Source: Acinetobacter lwoffii (lineage in GTDB: Bacteria; Pseudomonadota; Gammaproteobacteria; Pseudomonadales; Moraxellaceae). Taken from it: a DNA stretch of 64,000 bases. The DNA is taken from assembly GCF_019048525.1 (NCBI RefSeq), contig NZ_CP077369.1, forward strand, positions 2,542,001 to 2,606,000, in the 5' to 3' direction. Shown here piece after piece: positions 30,846 to 39,256 of this stretch. Under the pieces are notes generated by a model that saw nothing but the letters and a program-made list of their open reading frames with translations, was not told the DNA's origin and made no database searches. Each line of letters begins with the position of its first letter. Positions within the stretch are counted from its first letter, which is position 1. A program made the translations under genes and the position numbers.

Positions 30846-30876
30846 ATAAAAAAATCCCGCTTAAAAACGGGATTTC
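30846..30876 (-). terminator. Terminator of the desaturase gene
   Basis: AAATCCCG/CGGGATTT stem; on the minus strand a run of seven T follows. It lies 17 bases past the desaturase stop. Confidence 0.85.
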
Positions 30877-30892
30877 TTATGGAAATTAAAGC

Positions 30893-31951
30893 TTAGATTT
30901 TATAGTCATTCCAGCGATTCATACGCTTAAAAGTTCCCACATCATTAAAACGCACGCCCACTTCTTTCATTACTTTATGCGCCGTTTTGGACGTCAGTTG
31001 ACGGATATAAAATGGCTCTTTGACCACAAAATGATGAATCGCATGGGTCGAACCAAAATTACAGCAGAATAACTGGAACGGAACCATCCACCATGGATTG
31101 AGCACTTGGGTTTGTTTGATCACATCACGTGGATCAATATCGCCATAGTAATGCATATTTGAGCTGACAAACTGCAAGCTAAAAGAACGGATAAAGTTCG
31201 GAATCACCCAGATGACTGCCAGCAGATTTACAATCGGCATCGCGTCGACAATGCCTTGCGACCAGAGCATCTCATAACCGAATAGCGGTGAAACTGCATT
31301 TAAACCATGAAAGACCACAAACAGGTAGCACAATCCATAGTAAATAATGCTGAGAGGTAAAAAGCCAAATAGCTGAGAAATCATGGCAATTTTACGTTCT
31401 TTTTCAGGCTGTTTTTCCAGAAAAAGATGAATCATTTTAATCATCTGAAATGGACGCAGATACACTGACATCAACTGGTCACTAATCACCAGAATTCGGC
31501 GAATGCCCCAAGGCATACCATTACTGATGCCACGTTCTTCCAGGTCATGTTCAGTGCCTGAATATTTATGATGATGCAAATGTAAACGACGACGTGCCCA
31601 CGGACTGATGGTGTTTGGACGTGCCAACCAGACCAGTGCCAGCATCAGATGATGTGCCCAAGGTGTTTTTTTGAAATACATATAATGAATCAGGTCATGT
31701 TCCAATTCATGGGTCAATGACGCAAAAATCGCAATCAAGGGAATGGTAAACCATGCTGAGAGATAACCTGTTCCATATGCTACCGCGCATGCAATCATGC
31801 CTGCCCAGGCAAAGCCTAAAATACTCGCACCTATAAAGTTCTGATGTTTGAGTATGGGATAACGAGCACGCACCTCTTCCCCGGCCTGGGTAACGATACT
31901 TCTGACCTTGGAGATTCGCTGCTGGTCAGTCATATCCGCAGATGTAGACAT
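30893..31951 (-). CDS. Membrane fatty acid desaturase/hydroxylase family protein
   Basis: 352 residues with hydrophobic segments near 42-65, 70-85 and 195-225. Three histidine boxes that bind the diiron centre are visible: HELEHDLIH (81-89), HLHHH (124-128) and HAIHH (near 300). This is the membrane desaturase family that introduces double bonds or hydroxyls into fatty acyl chains. It differs from the AlkB-type protein at 46 kb, which has different spacing. No redox partner is adjacent. The promoter would be in the long A+T-rich gap upstream. Confidence 0.82.
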   Translation of the reverse strand: MSTSADMTDQQRISKVRSIVTQAGEEVRARYPILKHQNFIGASILGFAWAGMIACAVAYGTGYLSAWFTIPLIAIFASLTHELEHDLIHYMYFKKTPWAHHLMLALVWLARPNTISPWARRRLHLHHHKYSGTEHDLEERGISNGMPWGIRRILVISDQLMSVYLRPFQMIKMIHLFLEKQPEKERKIAMISQLFGFLPLSIIYYGLCYLFVVFHGLNAVSPLFGYEMLWSQGIVDAMPIVNLLAVIWVIPNFIRSFSLQFVSSNMHYYGDIDPRDVIKQTQVLNPWWMVPFQLFCCNFGSTHAIHHFVVKEPFYIRQLTSKTAHKVMKEVGVRFNDVGTFKRMNRWNDYKI

Positions 31952-32312
31952 ATGGACAACCTTTAATTTCTGAACGGTTGTACATTAAAGGAAATTCTAA
32001 AAAAGAGAAGTTATCTTTCCACTTTTAGAGTGAGTATGTCTAAGTTTTGGACAGTTTGGAAAAGTTCTTAAAATTGGCGAAAATTAGGAAAAGTAAAAGA
32101 TGGTCTTTCTCATGAAACGAAAATTTAAAAGTAATTGATTTAATTGCAAATTCATCAATAAAATAAAAATATAATTTTTGATAATTTAAAACTTTATTTT
32201 AATAATCAATATATTAGGATTTATAAAATTTCGCTTTTTTGTAAATTCAAGCTATACATTTTTTAGAAAAAAATACTGATTCAGAAATTTTTCTCAGTTT
32301 GTCATAAAAAAT
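31952..32312. other. Non-coding A+T-rich gap upstream of the desaturase
   Basis: About 360 bases without a plausible ORF. Near the desaturase end there is an imperfect dyad around GTCTAAGTTTTGGAC (32039-32053), a possible operator. The remainder is strongly A+T-rich. Confidence 0.45.
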
Positions 32313-32346
32313 AAAAAGAGAAGCGCTCTAGCTTCTCTTTTTATAG
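32313..32346. terminator. Terminator of the SDR gene
   Basis: A 12-bp stem AAAAAGAGAAGC/GCTTCTCTTTTT with a six-base loop; T-rich on both strands. It closes the minus-strand acyl-CoA cluster. Confidence 0.88.
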
Positions 32347-32360
32347 ATCTAAGAGCGCTT

Positions 32361-33104
32361 TTAACCTAACTTGTTCACCAGTTTAAGTGGTAATACTTTC
32401 ATGGCTAGACCGAGTGGCAACCAAGGCCATTTCGGCACATAAGCCTTAACTGGTGCTTTTTCAATTTCTGCTGCCAATAAACGCGAACCAGTTTTTTCAT
32501 CTACTTCAAAAGGTAGCTTTTTTGCCCCTTCATTAATTTCAGTACGAATATATCCTGGGAAAATGGTGGTCACTTTTATTGGCGTATCGATCAATTCAGC
32601 TCGAATGCCTTCCGCTAAATGAGCCACGCCGGCCTTACTTGCACCATAAGCCGTTAAATGTTTTGGCATACCGCGCATTGCACTCATAGATGAAATCATC
32701 ACCAGATGGCCAGAGTTTTGTGCACGGAAGATTTCAACTGCAGCTTCACATTGTGCTAATGCCGAAATAAAGTTGGTTTCAACCGTGGCTTTATTGATAG
32801 CAAAATTACCTTTACCAATCCGGCGGCCCTCACCGACACCAGCATTCACAATAACTCGGTCAATGGTGCCAAAGTCTTCTTTAAAAGCACGAAACACTTC
32901 AAACACTTGATCGTAATCGGTGACATCTAGTGTTTTGGCAATGACTTTGATGCCATATTGGCTTTCCAGTTCCTGCTTTAAGATTTCCAGACGCTCCAAA
33001 CGACGTGCACAAATCGCCAGGTTATAGCCTTTTTTCGCAAATTCACGTGCCATACCGGCGCCGATCCCTGAACTTGCACCGGTAATTAAAATTGTTTTAG
33101 CCAT
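32361..33104 (-). CDS. Short-chain dehydrogenase/reductase
   Basis: A 247-residue Rossmann-fold oxidoreductase with TGASSGIG (7-14) for NAD(P), a catalytic serine in MISSMS and YGASK with the catalytic Tyr/Lys near 152-156. The C-terminus (PKWPWLPLGLAMKVLPLKLV) is hydrophobic and could touch membrane. It is the last gene of a minus-strand run: acyl-CoA dehydrogenase, phosphotransferase-like, phosphoglycerate mutase-like, SDR. In such clusters it probably reduces or oxidises a fatty-acid-derived substrate. Substrate unknown. Confidence 0.85.
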   Translation of the reverse strand: MAKTILITGASSGIGAGMAREFAKKGYNLAICARRLERLEILKQELESQYGIKVIAKTLDVTDYDQVFEVFRAFKEDFGTIDRVIVNAGVGEGRRIGKGNFAINKATVETNFISALAQCEAAVEIFRAQNSGHLVMISSMSAMRGMPKHLTAYGASKAGVAHLAEGIRAELIDTPIKVTTIFPGYIRTEINEGAKKLPFEVDEKTGSRLLAAEIEKAPVKAYVPKWPWLPLGLAMKVLPLKLVNKLG

Positions 33105-33144
33105 GTATTTACCCTATTCCTTTATTTTTCTAGCGTATTAGGTT

Positions 33145-33843
33145 TTAAATCCAGGTCAATAAGTCTGGACGCTGTGCTTTAATAAAATGATGTTCATTTA
33201 AACTGAGTAGGTGCGGTTCATTACCCACCAGACGTAGTGTCGTGATACTGGTATTGGTAATCGCCCAGTTCAGAGCAAAGGTTTTCTCCGGACTAAGGCC
33301 CAAAATTTTGCCTACAGCCACAGAAATCACCCCACCTGAGGTATAAACTACTGCATAGCGTGGTCGGCTTTTGGACAACTGGTCACACAGATTTTCTAAG
33401 CCGCTTTCCACGCGTGCTTTGAAACTTGGCCAAGATTCATCATATTCATGGTGATAATCATCGCCAGTCCAGCGTGCAATTGCACCGCTAAAAATCTTGC
33501 TCAGATAATCCCGTGGATTTTCATGTTCTGATACATCCTGTTTCAGCAATTCAGGCTGATTAAAGCGCGGCTCATAACGGGCGAATACCTGCTGATGATT
33601 AAATTCATTCCAGGCACTATCGGTCAGAATCTCACTTTCCGGAAAACATTTGTTCAGTGATAATTGCGCTGTCTGTTGATGGCGTTGCATGGAACCAGCC
33701 ACCACATAAGGCGCTTCTTTCAGGATTTCGTCAAAATAGCGACCCAAAAGCTTTGCCTGTAACTCGCCGTTGGGCGAAAGTTGATCGTAACTTTCTGCGC
33801 CAAAAGAGGCCTGGCCATGCCGGATCAAGTAAATGGTTGTCAT
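33145..33843 (-). CDS. Histidine phosphatase (phosphoglycerate mutase-like) protein
   Basis: A 232-residue phosphatase-fold protein with the catalytic RHGQAS near 8-13 (RHG motif) and the second histidine in VYTSGGV, where many active members have a SHG; here it is TSGG, so the second catalytic histidine appears absent and activity is uncertain. It overlaps the preceding phosphotransferase-like gene by four bases (ATGA) and is followed 40 bases later by the SDR gene, supporting one transcript. A metabolic role with acyl-CoA compounds is guessed from context only. Confidence 0.75.
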   Translation of the reverse strand: MTTIYLIRHGQASFGAESYDQLSPNGELQAKLLGRYFDEILKEAPYVVAGSMQRHQQTAQLSLNKCFPESEILTDSAWNEFNHQQVFARYEPRFNQPELLKQDVSEHENPRDYLSKIFSGAIARWTGDDYHHEYDESWPSFKARVESGLENLCDQLSKSRPRYAVVYTSGGVISVAVGKILGLSPEKTFALNWAITNTSITTLRLVGNEPHLLSLNEHHFIKAQRPDLLTWI

Positions 33844-34961
33844 TTTGGCATTATCTCTTTAAATTTAAGCACATACTTTTGTGCAATCTCATTGGCTTCC
33901 AGTTTTTGCTTGCCAATCAGTTTTAAGGCACGAATATGCAAGGCATGAATCACCACCCAAAAATCCTTGAACGCTGGATTATTAGTCTGTTTATGGTAAT
34001 AACGATAATAGATCTGCTGGGCAATCACCGCGAGACGGAAAATTCCGAACACCTCATAAAACGCCCAGTTTTCCGGTTGCAGGCCGGTTTTTCCCAAGTA
34101 GTAATCCACCACTTCTTTACGGGTAAACATACCTTTTAGATTGGTCGGCTGGCGGCGTGTTGCCTTAAAGATGGCATTGTCAGTATCTTCCACCCAATAG
34201 GCTAAAGCAGAACCTAGGTCCATGAGCGGATCGCCGAGTGTCGCCATTTCCCAGTCCAGTACGCCAATCACTTCAGTCGGATTTTCCGGATTTAAGATGA
34301 CATTATCAAAACGCCAGTCATTATGAATCACACAGGTTTTAGAATCTGAAGGAATATTATCTTTAAGCCAGTTGCGCACATATTTAAACGATGGAACATT
34401 TAAAGTTTTAGCCTTTTCATAACGTACATCCCAGCCTTCGACCTGGCGGCGACAATAGCCTTCACCCTTACCGAGATTTTCAAGTTCAGTTCCTTGATAA
34501 GGCACCTGATGCAATTCGATCAGTTTATCAATCACATTGATACATAAAGTCCGGATATCGGATTCAGTAAGCTGCAGCTCAGCTGGCATTTTGGCGCGAG
34601 GAATAATTCCTTCAAGCCGTTTCATCACATAGAAATCACAACCAATCACTGATTCATCCTGACAAAGCGCGACCATTTCAGGCACCACCGGATAATGCTC
34701 AGACAAGGCTTTTTGTACATGATATTCACGTGCCATATCATGGGCTGATTTGGCTTTGGTACCTTGCGGCGGACGACGTAAAATTAGATCGGCATTGGTA
34801 TACTGTAAACGGTAGGTCCAGTTTGAAGCTCCGCCTGAATATTGGGTCACTTGCACAGGGCCTTCAACATTCACATTTTGCTGAATTAGCCAATTGGTGA
34901 TGGCTTGTACATCCAGTTCTTCACCTTGACGAACTGCTCCACCTACATCAATAACCGCCAT
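33840..34961 (-). CDS. Aminoglycoside phosphotransferase-like kinase (ACAD10-type)
   Basis: 373 residues with the APH kinase fold: nucleotide-binding N-lobe (SGGASNWTYRLQY), the catalytic loop CVIHNDWRFDNVILN (H-x-D-x3-N near 218-228) and metal-binding VLDWEMATLGDP. This type is common beside acyl-CoA dehydrogenases in bacteria and is fused to one in the mammalian ACAD10/11 proteins, which process hydroxy-acyl-CoAs by phosphorylation. Here the neighbour 52 bases upstream is an acyl-CoA dehydrogenase, so the same chemistry is a reasonable hypothesis. It is not an antibiotic resistance determinant on this evidence. Confidence 0.85.
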   Translation of the reverse strand: MAVIDVGGAVRQGEELDVQAITNWLIQQNVNVEGPVQVTQYSGGASNWTYRLQYTNADLILRRPPQGTKAKSAHDMAREYHVQKALSEHYPVVPEMVALCQDESVIGCDFYVMKRLEGIIPRAKMPAELQLTESDIRTLCINVIDKLIELHQVPYQGTELENLGKGEGYCRRQVEGWDVRYEKAKTLNVPSFKYVRNWLKDNIPSDSKTCVIHNDWRFDNVILNPENPTEVIGVLDWEMATLGDPLMDLGSALAYWVEDTDNAIFKATRRQPTNLKGMFTRKEVVDYYLGKTGLQPENWAFYEVFGIFRLAVIAQQIYYRYYHKQTNNPAFKDFWVVIHALHIRALKLIGKQKLEANEIAQKYVLKFKEIMPK

Positions 34962-35013
34962 AATTTTTCCTTAAAATTTTTTAATACATTGCAATTTTCT
35001 AGTTAAAGCCAGC

Positions 35014-36255
35014 TTATTTTTTGCGACGAGTACTGTAGCCACGTTTTGCCAGTTCCAGTTTGGCAATCATGCCCTTATGCACTTCATCCGGGCCATCAGC
35101 CAAACGCAAGGCACGTGCCTGAGCAAAGAATCCAGTCAGTGGCGTATCACGAGAGACTCCGGCACCGCCGTGGATCTGAATCGCCATATCGACAACTTTT
35201 TCCAATACACTTGGCGCAACGACTTTAATTGCAGAAATTTCAGTCAGTGCCGCCATATTCCCTAAAGTATCCATTTTATAGGCGGCATACAAGGTCAAAA
35301 GGCGTGCCTGATCAATCGCAACCCGTGCTTCCGCGACACGCTCCAGGTTGCCACCGAGTTTTAAAATCTCTTTGCCAAATGCTGTCCGGCTCATACCACG
35401 GTCAATCATCAACTCTAAGGATTTTTCAGCCGCGCCAATACAGCGCATGCAATGATGAATACGACCTGGTCCTAAACGACCTTGAGCAATTTCAAAGCCC
35501 TGACCGGCACCGCCAATAAAATTCGAAACAGGGACACGGACATTTTCAAAGCTGACTTCGCCGTGGCCATGCGGAGCATCGTAGTCACCAAACACTGGCA
35601 GCATACGTTCAATTTTTACCCCTGCGGTATCTACCGGAACTAGAACCATCGAATGCTGATGATGACGGTCTTTTGTTTCATCTGGAGTATGTGCCATAAA
35701 AATAATGATTTTGGCGTTAGGATCGCCCAGACCTGATGACCACCATTTACGGCCATTCAAAACAATCTCATTACCTTCCACCATCGCCGTTGCCTGCATA
35801 TTGGTGGCATCACTGGATGCAACTGCAGGTTCAGTCATACAAAAGACTGAACGGATTTTTCCTTCTAAAAGTGGCATCAGCCATTCTTGTTTTTGTTCTT
35901 CAGAACCATAACGCCACAATACCTCCATATTGCCGCTATCTGGCGCATTACAGTTAAATACGACTGGTGCAATCAGGCTACGACCTGAAAGTTCGGCAAT
36001 ATGTGCATATTCCTGAACTGATAAACCTTGGCCACGTTCAGGACAAGGGAGAAACATATTCCAGAGGCCAGCTGCCTTGGCTTTGGCTTTTAAGCTTTCC
36101 AGTTCTGCTGGCCATTGCCATTTGGTCCAGTCACCGCCTTGATTCAACTCATGAACCTGCTGCCAGAAATCAGCTTCAACTGGTTCAATTTCCTCAGCAA
36201 TAAATTTTTTGGTTCTATTTAAATAATCTTGTGCACGTGCTGAAAGCTCAAACAT
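35014..36255 (-). CDS. Acyl-CoA dehydrogenase (ACAD10/11-like partner)
   Basis: A 413-residue FAD enzyme of the acyl-CoA dehydrogenase family. FAD/substrate motifs CMTEPAVASSDATN (near 142) and KWWSSGLGDPNAK, and the C-terminal IQIHGGAGVSRD with DGPDEVHKG are visible. The ribosome site GAGGGATAAAGAG lies just before ATG 36255. It leads a four-gene minus-strand operon whose order suggests breakdown of a phosphorylated hydroxy-acyl-CoA. A LysR regulator is divergent, 121 bases away, and is its likely regulator. Confidence 0.87.
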   Translation of the reverse strand: MFELSARAQDYLNRTKKFIAEEIEPVEADFWQQVHELNQGGDWTKWQWPAELESLKAKAKAAGLWNMFLPCPERGQGLSVQEYAHIAELSGRSLIAPVVFNCNAPDSGNMEVLWRYGSEEQKQEWLMPLLEGKIRSVFCMTEPAVASSDATNMQATAMVEGNEIVLNGRKWWSSGLGDPNAKIIIFMAHTPDETKDRHHQHSMVLVPVDTAGVKIERMLPVFGDYDAPHGHGEVSFENVRVPVSNFIGGAGQGFEIAQGRLGPGRIHHCMRCIGAAEKSLELMIDRGMSRTAFGKEILKLGGNLERVAEARVAIDQARLLTLYAAYKMDTLGNMAALTEISAIKVVAPSVLEKVVDMAIQIHGGAGVSRDTPLTGFFAQARALRLADGPDEVHKGMIAKLELAKRGYSTRRKK

Positions 36256-36376
36256 CTCTTTATCCCTCTAAATATTCTAATTCATACGCTTTACAACACC
36301 TTAACCCAAAACCTATTATGAATAAAATGATTTTACTCCATACATTATTATGCATAGCATTCATTCTAAAACAGTC

Positions 36377-37267
36377 ATGGACCTGCGAAATTTTCATCGT
36401 ATCGACATTAACCTTTATCCGCTTTTTATGGCAATTTATGAGCAGAACAGTATTTCTAAAGCTGCACAGATTTTATCAGTTAGCCAGTCTGCTGCCAGTC
36501 ATGCTTTACAACGTTTAAGACAGCATTTACAGGATGATTTATTTGTACGTACTGGCAGCAAAATGCAACCTACGCCGTTTGCGGAACAGATCTATCCTGA
36601 GCTGAAGAATGCACTTTTTGCGATTCAAAATATTTCAATACAGCATCAGCACTTCAGACCGGAAATGATTCAGAGTTTGAAAATTGCCGTACATGATGAA
36701 ATTGAGCCAATGATCTTTCCCAGACTGGTTCAGCACTTTCAACAACTCAATCTGGAAATTCAACTTAGCAGCATGAAGCTGGACCGTAAAAATATAGCAG
36801 CAGACCTCGCCTCTCAACAGGTCGATTTTGTCATAGATCTGGAACAAAACATTGCTGAAAAAATCCAGTTTGAGCGTCTGGTTCAAGATGAATTTGTAGT
36901 GTGTACACAATTAACAGAAATGAATGAGCAGATTTATCTTGCCTCACCTCATATTGGCGTGTCATCACGCCGTACTGGCGTTTTAGTTGAGGATATTTAT
37001 TTAAGCCGTAAACAATATTCACGACAGATTTTTTTACGCTGTCAGCATTACTCAACTGCTCTGCAAATTTTGGAACAACAAAAGACAGCTATGCTGACTA
37101 TTCCTAAAAATGTATTGGTACATTTACAATTGGCTACCAGTCTAAATATTTTTGAAGTCCCTGTGGAACTGCCGAAAATTAATATGGGGATATATTGGCA
37201 TAAGGATTTGCACGAGAATAAGAGACATCAATTTTTGAGAGCTGAAATTTATAAAATTTTTAATTAA
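36377..37267 (+). CDS. LysR-family transcriptional regulator
   Basis: 296 residues from ATG 36377 (MDLRNFHRIDINLYPLF), the normal LysR start; the frame extends nine codons further upstream without a ribosome site. The N-terminal helix-turn-helix (NSISKAAQILSVSQSAASHALQ, positions about 24-45, given here as NSISKAAQILSVSQ and SAASHALQ) is followed by an effector domain to the end. It is divergent from the acyl-CoA dehydrogenase operon, which is the probable target. The effector is unknown. Base composition is A+T-rich in the second half. Confidence 0.85.
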   Translation: MDLRNFHRIDINLYPLFMAIYEQNSISKAAQILSVSQSAASHALQRLRQHLQDDLFVRTGSKMQPTPFAEQIYPELKNALFAIQNISIQHQHFRPEMIQSLKIAVHDEIEPMIFPRLVQHFQQLNLEIQLSSMKLDRKNIAADLASQQVDFVIDLEQNIAEKIQFERLVQDEFVVCTQLTEMNEQIYLASPHIGVSSRRTGVLVEDIYLSRKQYSRQIFLRCQHYSTALQILEQQKTAMLTIPKNVLVHLQLATSLNIFEVPVELPKINMGIYWHKDLHENKRHQFLRAEIYKIFN

Positions 37268-37435
37268 GCTATTTATAAAGAAATTTAAATTGCTTAGGCT
37301 ATTTTATATATAAGTTTAGATGGTTGCAGATTCATCTTTTCGCCAGAAAAATATACTTAGGCTATTTTAGCTGGTACAAAACTAAACACTGAGTGATTAG
37401 CTTTTAAGCCGTAGATCTACTGGCTTTGCTCTAAA

Positions 37436-38047
37436 ATGGCTCGACTTTTAGCTGTGATTTTACAGCTGGTTTTGCTGATTTGGATCTTGCCTTTGTTAAA
37501 TCTCTCCATCACCTGGCAAATTGTGCTGGGCCTCGTACTGCTGTGTTTTTCTTATTATCTGCTGCATAAAATTACAGTTTATTTAAAAGATGTTTTCCGC
37601 CCCTTTAAGAAAGGCAAAAAATACTGGTGCCGTGTAAAAGCCGTAAGTGATGGTGATACCCTCACCTGCTACCGTTTTAATATTCGTCGCTCTGAGACCA
37701 AATTGCGCTTTGCTTTTGTCGATGCCCCTGAATCATCACAAGCCTATGGCAAGGAATCGCAACGTTTGGTCAAAAGCATGGTGAATAATAAAATGGTTCG
37801 GGTCAAGATTACCGACATTGACCGTTATGGCCGCTGTGTGGGTGTCGTCTATCGCTATCGCAAAAATATCAATGAAGAGATTGTCAAACGTGGTGCAGCG
37901 TGGGTCTATGAAGAATATATCAAGGACAAAACCCATTTACGCTATATGATGGAACTGCAAAATAAAGCCAAGAAACAGAAAAAAGGCCTTTGGAAAAGTA
38001 GCCGTCCTGTACGTCCAAGTGTTTATCGTAAACAGGTAAAATCGTAA
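37436..38047 (+). CDS. Thermonuclease (SNase) family protein with membrane anchor
   Basis: 203 residues. Two hydrophobic segments (about 4-22 and 26-46) suggest a membrane-anchored form. The SNase OB-fold follows: VSDGDTLTCYR, LRFAFVDAPE, GKESQ and DRYGR supply the Asp, Arg and Glu residues of the staphylococcal nuclease active site. It probably cleaves nucleic acid at the cell envelope or outside it. Two copies of the sequence CTTAGGCTATTTTA lie in the gap upstream (37293, 37356). A terminator follows. Confidence 0.8.
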   Translation: MARLLAVILQLVLLIWILPLLNLSITWQIVLGLVLLCFSYYLLHKITVYLKDVFRPFKKGKKYWCRVKAVSDGDTLTCYRFNIRRSETKLRFAFVDAPESSQAYGKESQRLVKSMVNNKMVRVKITDIDRYGRCVGVVYRYRKNINEEIVKRGAAWVYEEYIKDKTHLRYMMELQNKAKKQKKGLWKSSRPVRPSVYRKQVKS

Positions 38048-38080
38048 ATTTGGTTTTATCAAAGATAAATGGCAAATAAT

Positions 38081-38113
38081 AAAAAGTGATCAGGACATTC
38101 AGATCACTTTTTT
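38081..38113. terminator. Bidirectional terminator between the thermonuclease gene and cyd operon
   Basis: AAAAAGTGATC/GATCACTTTTT stem with a ten-base loop, T-rich on both sides, between convergent genes. Confidence 0.85.
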
Positions 38114-38134
38114 CATTTTTTTAGTTTTACTAAT

Positions 38135-38242
38135 TTAATAAGCCAAATGCACCAGAAAGCGGAATGCGCCAGCAATCAGGGCCAGCGTTAAAAATCCTGC
38201 CAGCCATAATCCTACAAACCATAATGCCTGTTTGCCTTTCAT
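38135..38242 (-). CDS. DUF2474-like small subunit of cytochrome bd oxidase
   Basis: A 35-residue single-helix protein (MKGKQALWFVGLWLAGFL, then TLALIAGAFRFLVHLAY) too short for normal gene calling. GGAG lies five bases before its ATG and it begins nine bases after the cydB stop. The WFVGLWLAGFLTLAL core matches the DUF2474 type found after cioAB/cydAB genes, comparable to CydX in E. coli, which stabilises the oxidase. Position, ribosome site and composition together make it a convincing gene. Confidence 0.82.
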   Translation of the reverse strand: MKGKQALWFVGLWLAGFLTLALIAGAFRFLVHLAY

Positions 38243-38251
38243 GACCACTCC

Positions 38252-39256
38252 TTAATGATAGCCATCATCGCCGACCCTGACCTTATGCCGGAATACCCAA
38301 TAGGACATACCGGTATAAATCACAATAATTGGAATCAGGATCAAGGCGCCAATCAAGGCAAATAGCTGGCTATTTTCATGCGCTGCTGCCTGCCAGATAG
38401 TCACGCTTGGCGGAATAATATATGGCCATAGACTTATCAAGAATCCGGTATAGGCAAGGAAAACCAGAACAAGCATATAGGTAAATGGGCCTAATTCACT
38501 GCGTCTTTTACAGGCACGCAAAGCCAGCCAGGTAAATAGCAGAACCAGAACTGGAACTGGCATAAAATAGGTAAATTGTGGCTGACTAAACCAGCGTTCA
38601 GCAATCTGAGGATGAGTCAACGGCGTATAAATACTGACAGCACCCAATATGATCAGCAAGGCAATAATCAGCTTAGGCATCAGTTTAAACATTCGATCCT
38701 GCAAGTCATCTCCGGTTTTATAGATGAGCCAGCCACAGCCTAATGCCGCATAGAGCACCACCACACTGATTCCGGTGAAAATACTGAATGGAGTGAGCCA
38801 GTCCAGACCACCCCCAACATAGACACCATTTCGGGTTTCAATGCCCTGAATATAGGCGCCTAAAATCATGCCTTGCAGGAAACTGGTGATCGCAGAACCA
38901 CCGATAAAGGCTTTATCCCACCAATGCTTACTGCGGTTTGCCTTGAAGCGGAACTCAAAAGCCACGCCGCGGAAAATCAAGGCAATCACCATCAGAATAA
39001 TTGGCATATACAGTGCCGAGAGTACGGTCGAGTAAGCAAGTGGGAAAGCTGCAAATAACCCTGCACCACCCAGTACCATCCAGGTTTCATTGCCATCCCA
39101 GACCGGAGCCACGGTATTCATCATGACATCACGTTCATCCTGATGCGGAAAGAAAGGAAACAAGATGCCGATGCCCAGATCGAAACCATCGAGAATGGTA
39201 TAAATCAATACACCCAAACCAATAATCACAATCCAGATTAATGATAAATCAATCAT
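38252..39256 (-). CDS. cydB: Cytochrome bd oxidase subunit II
   Basis: 334 residues with about eight or nine membrane helices. The N-terminus (MIDLSLIWIVIIGLGVLIYTILDG, positions 1-24, core FDLGIGILFPF) carries the CydB signature YxxLDGFDLG, and APVWDGNETW (50-59) is the conserved quinol-oxidase motif. It is subunit II of the membrane quinol oxidase that reduces O2 to water. It overlaps cydA by four bases (ATGA) and is followed by the small subunit gene. The length and partner indicate the cyanide-insensitive (CioB) subtype. Confidence 0.92.
   Translation of the reverse strand: MIDLSLIWIVIIGLGVLIYTILDGFDLGIGILFPFFPHQDERDVMMNTVAPVWDGNETWMVLGGAGLFAAFPLAYSTVLSALYMPIILMVIALIFRGVAFEFRFKANRSKHWWDKAFIGGSAITSFLQGMILGAYIQGIETRNGVYVGGGLDWLTPFSIFTGISVVVLYAALGCGWLIYKTGDDLQDRMFKLMPKLIIALLIILGAVSIYTPLTHPQIAERWFSQPQFTYFMPVPVLVLLFTWLALRACKRRSELGPFTYMLVLVFLAYTGFLISLWPYIIPPSVTIWQAAAHENSQLFALIGALILIPIIVIYTGMSYWVFRHKVRVGDDGYH

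Noticed and set aside
33840..34961. Aminoglycoside resistance phosphotransferase
   Set aside because: The APH-like fold beside an acyl-CoA dehydrogenase is typical of ACAD10-type metabolic kinases, not of resistance genes.
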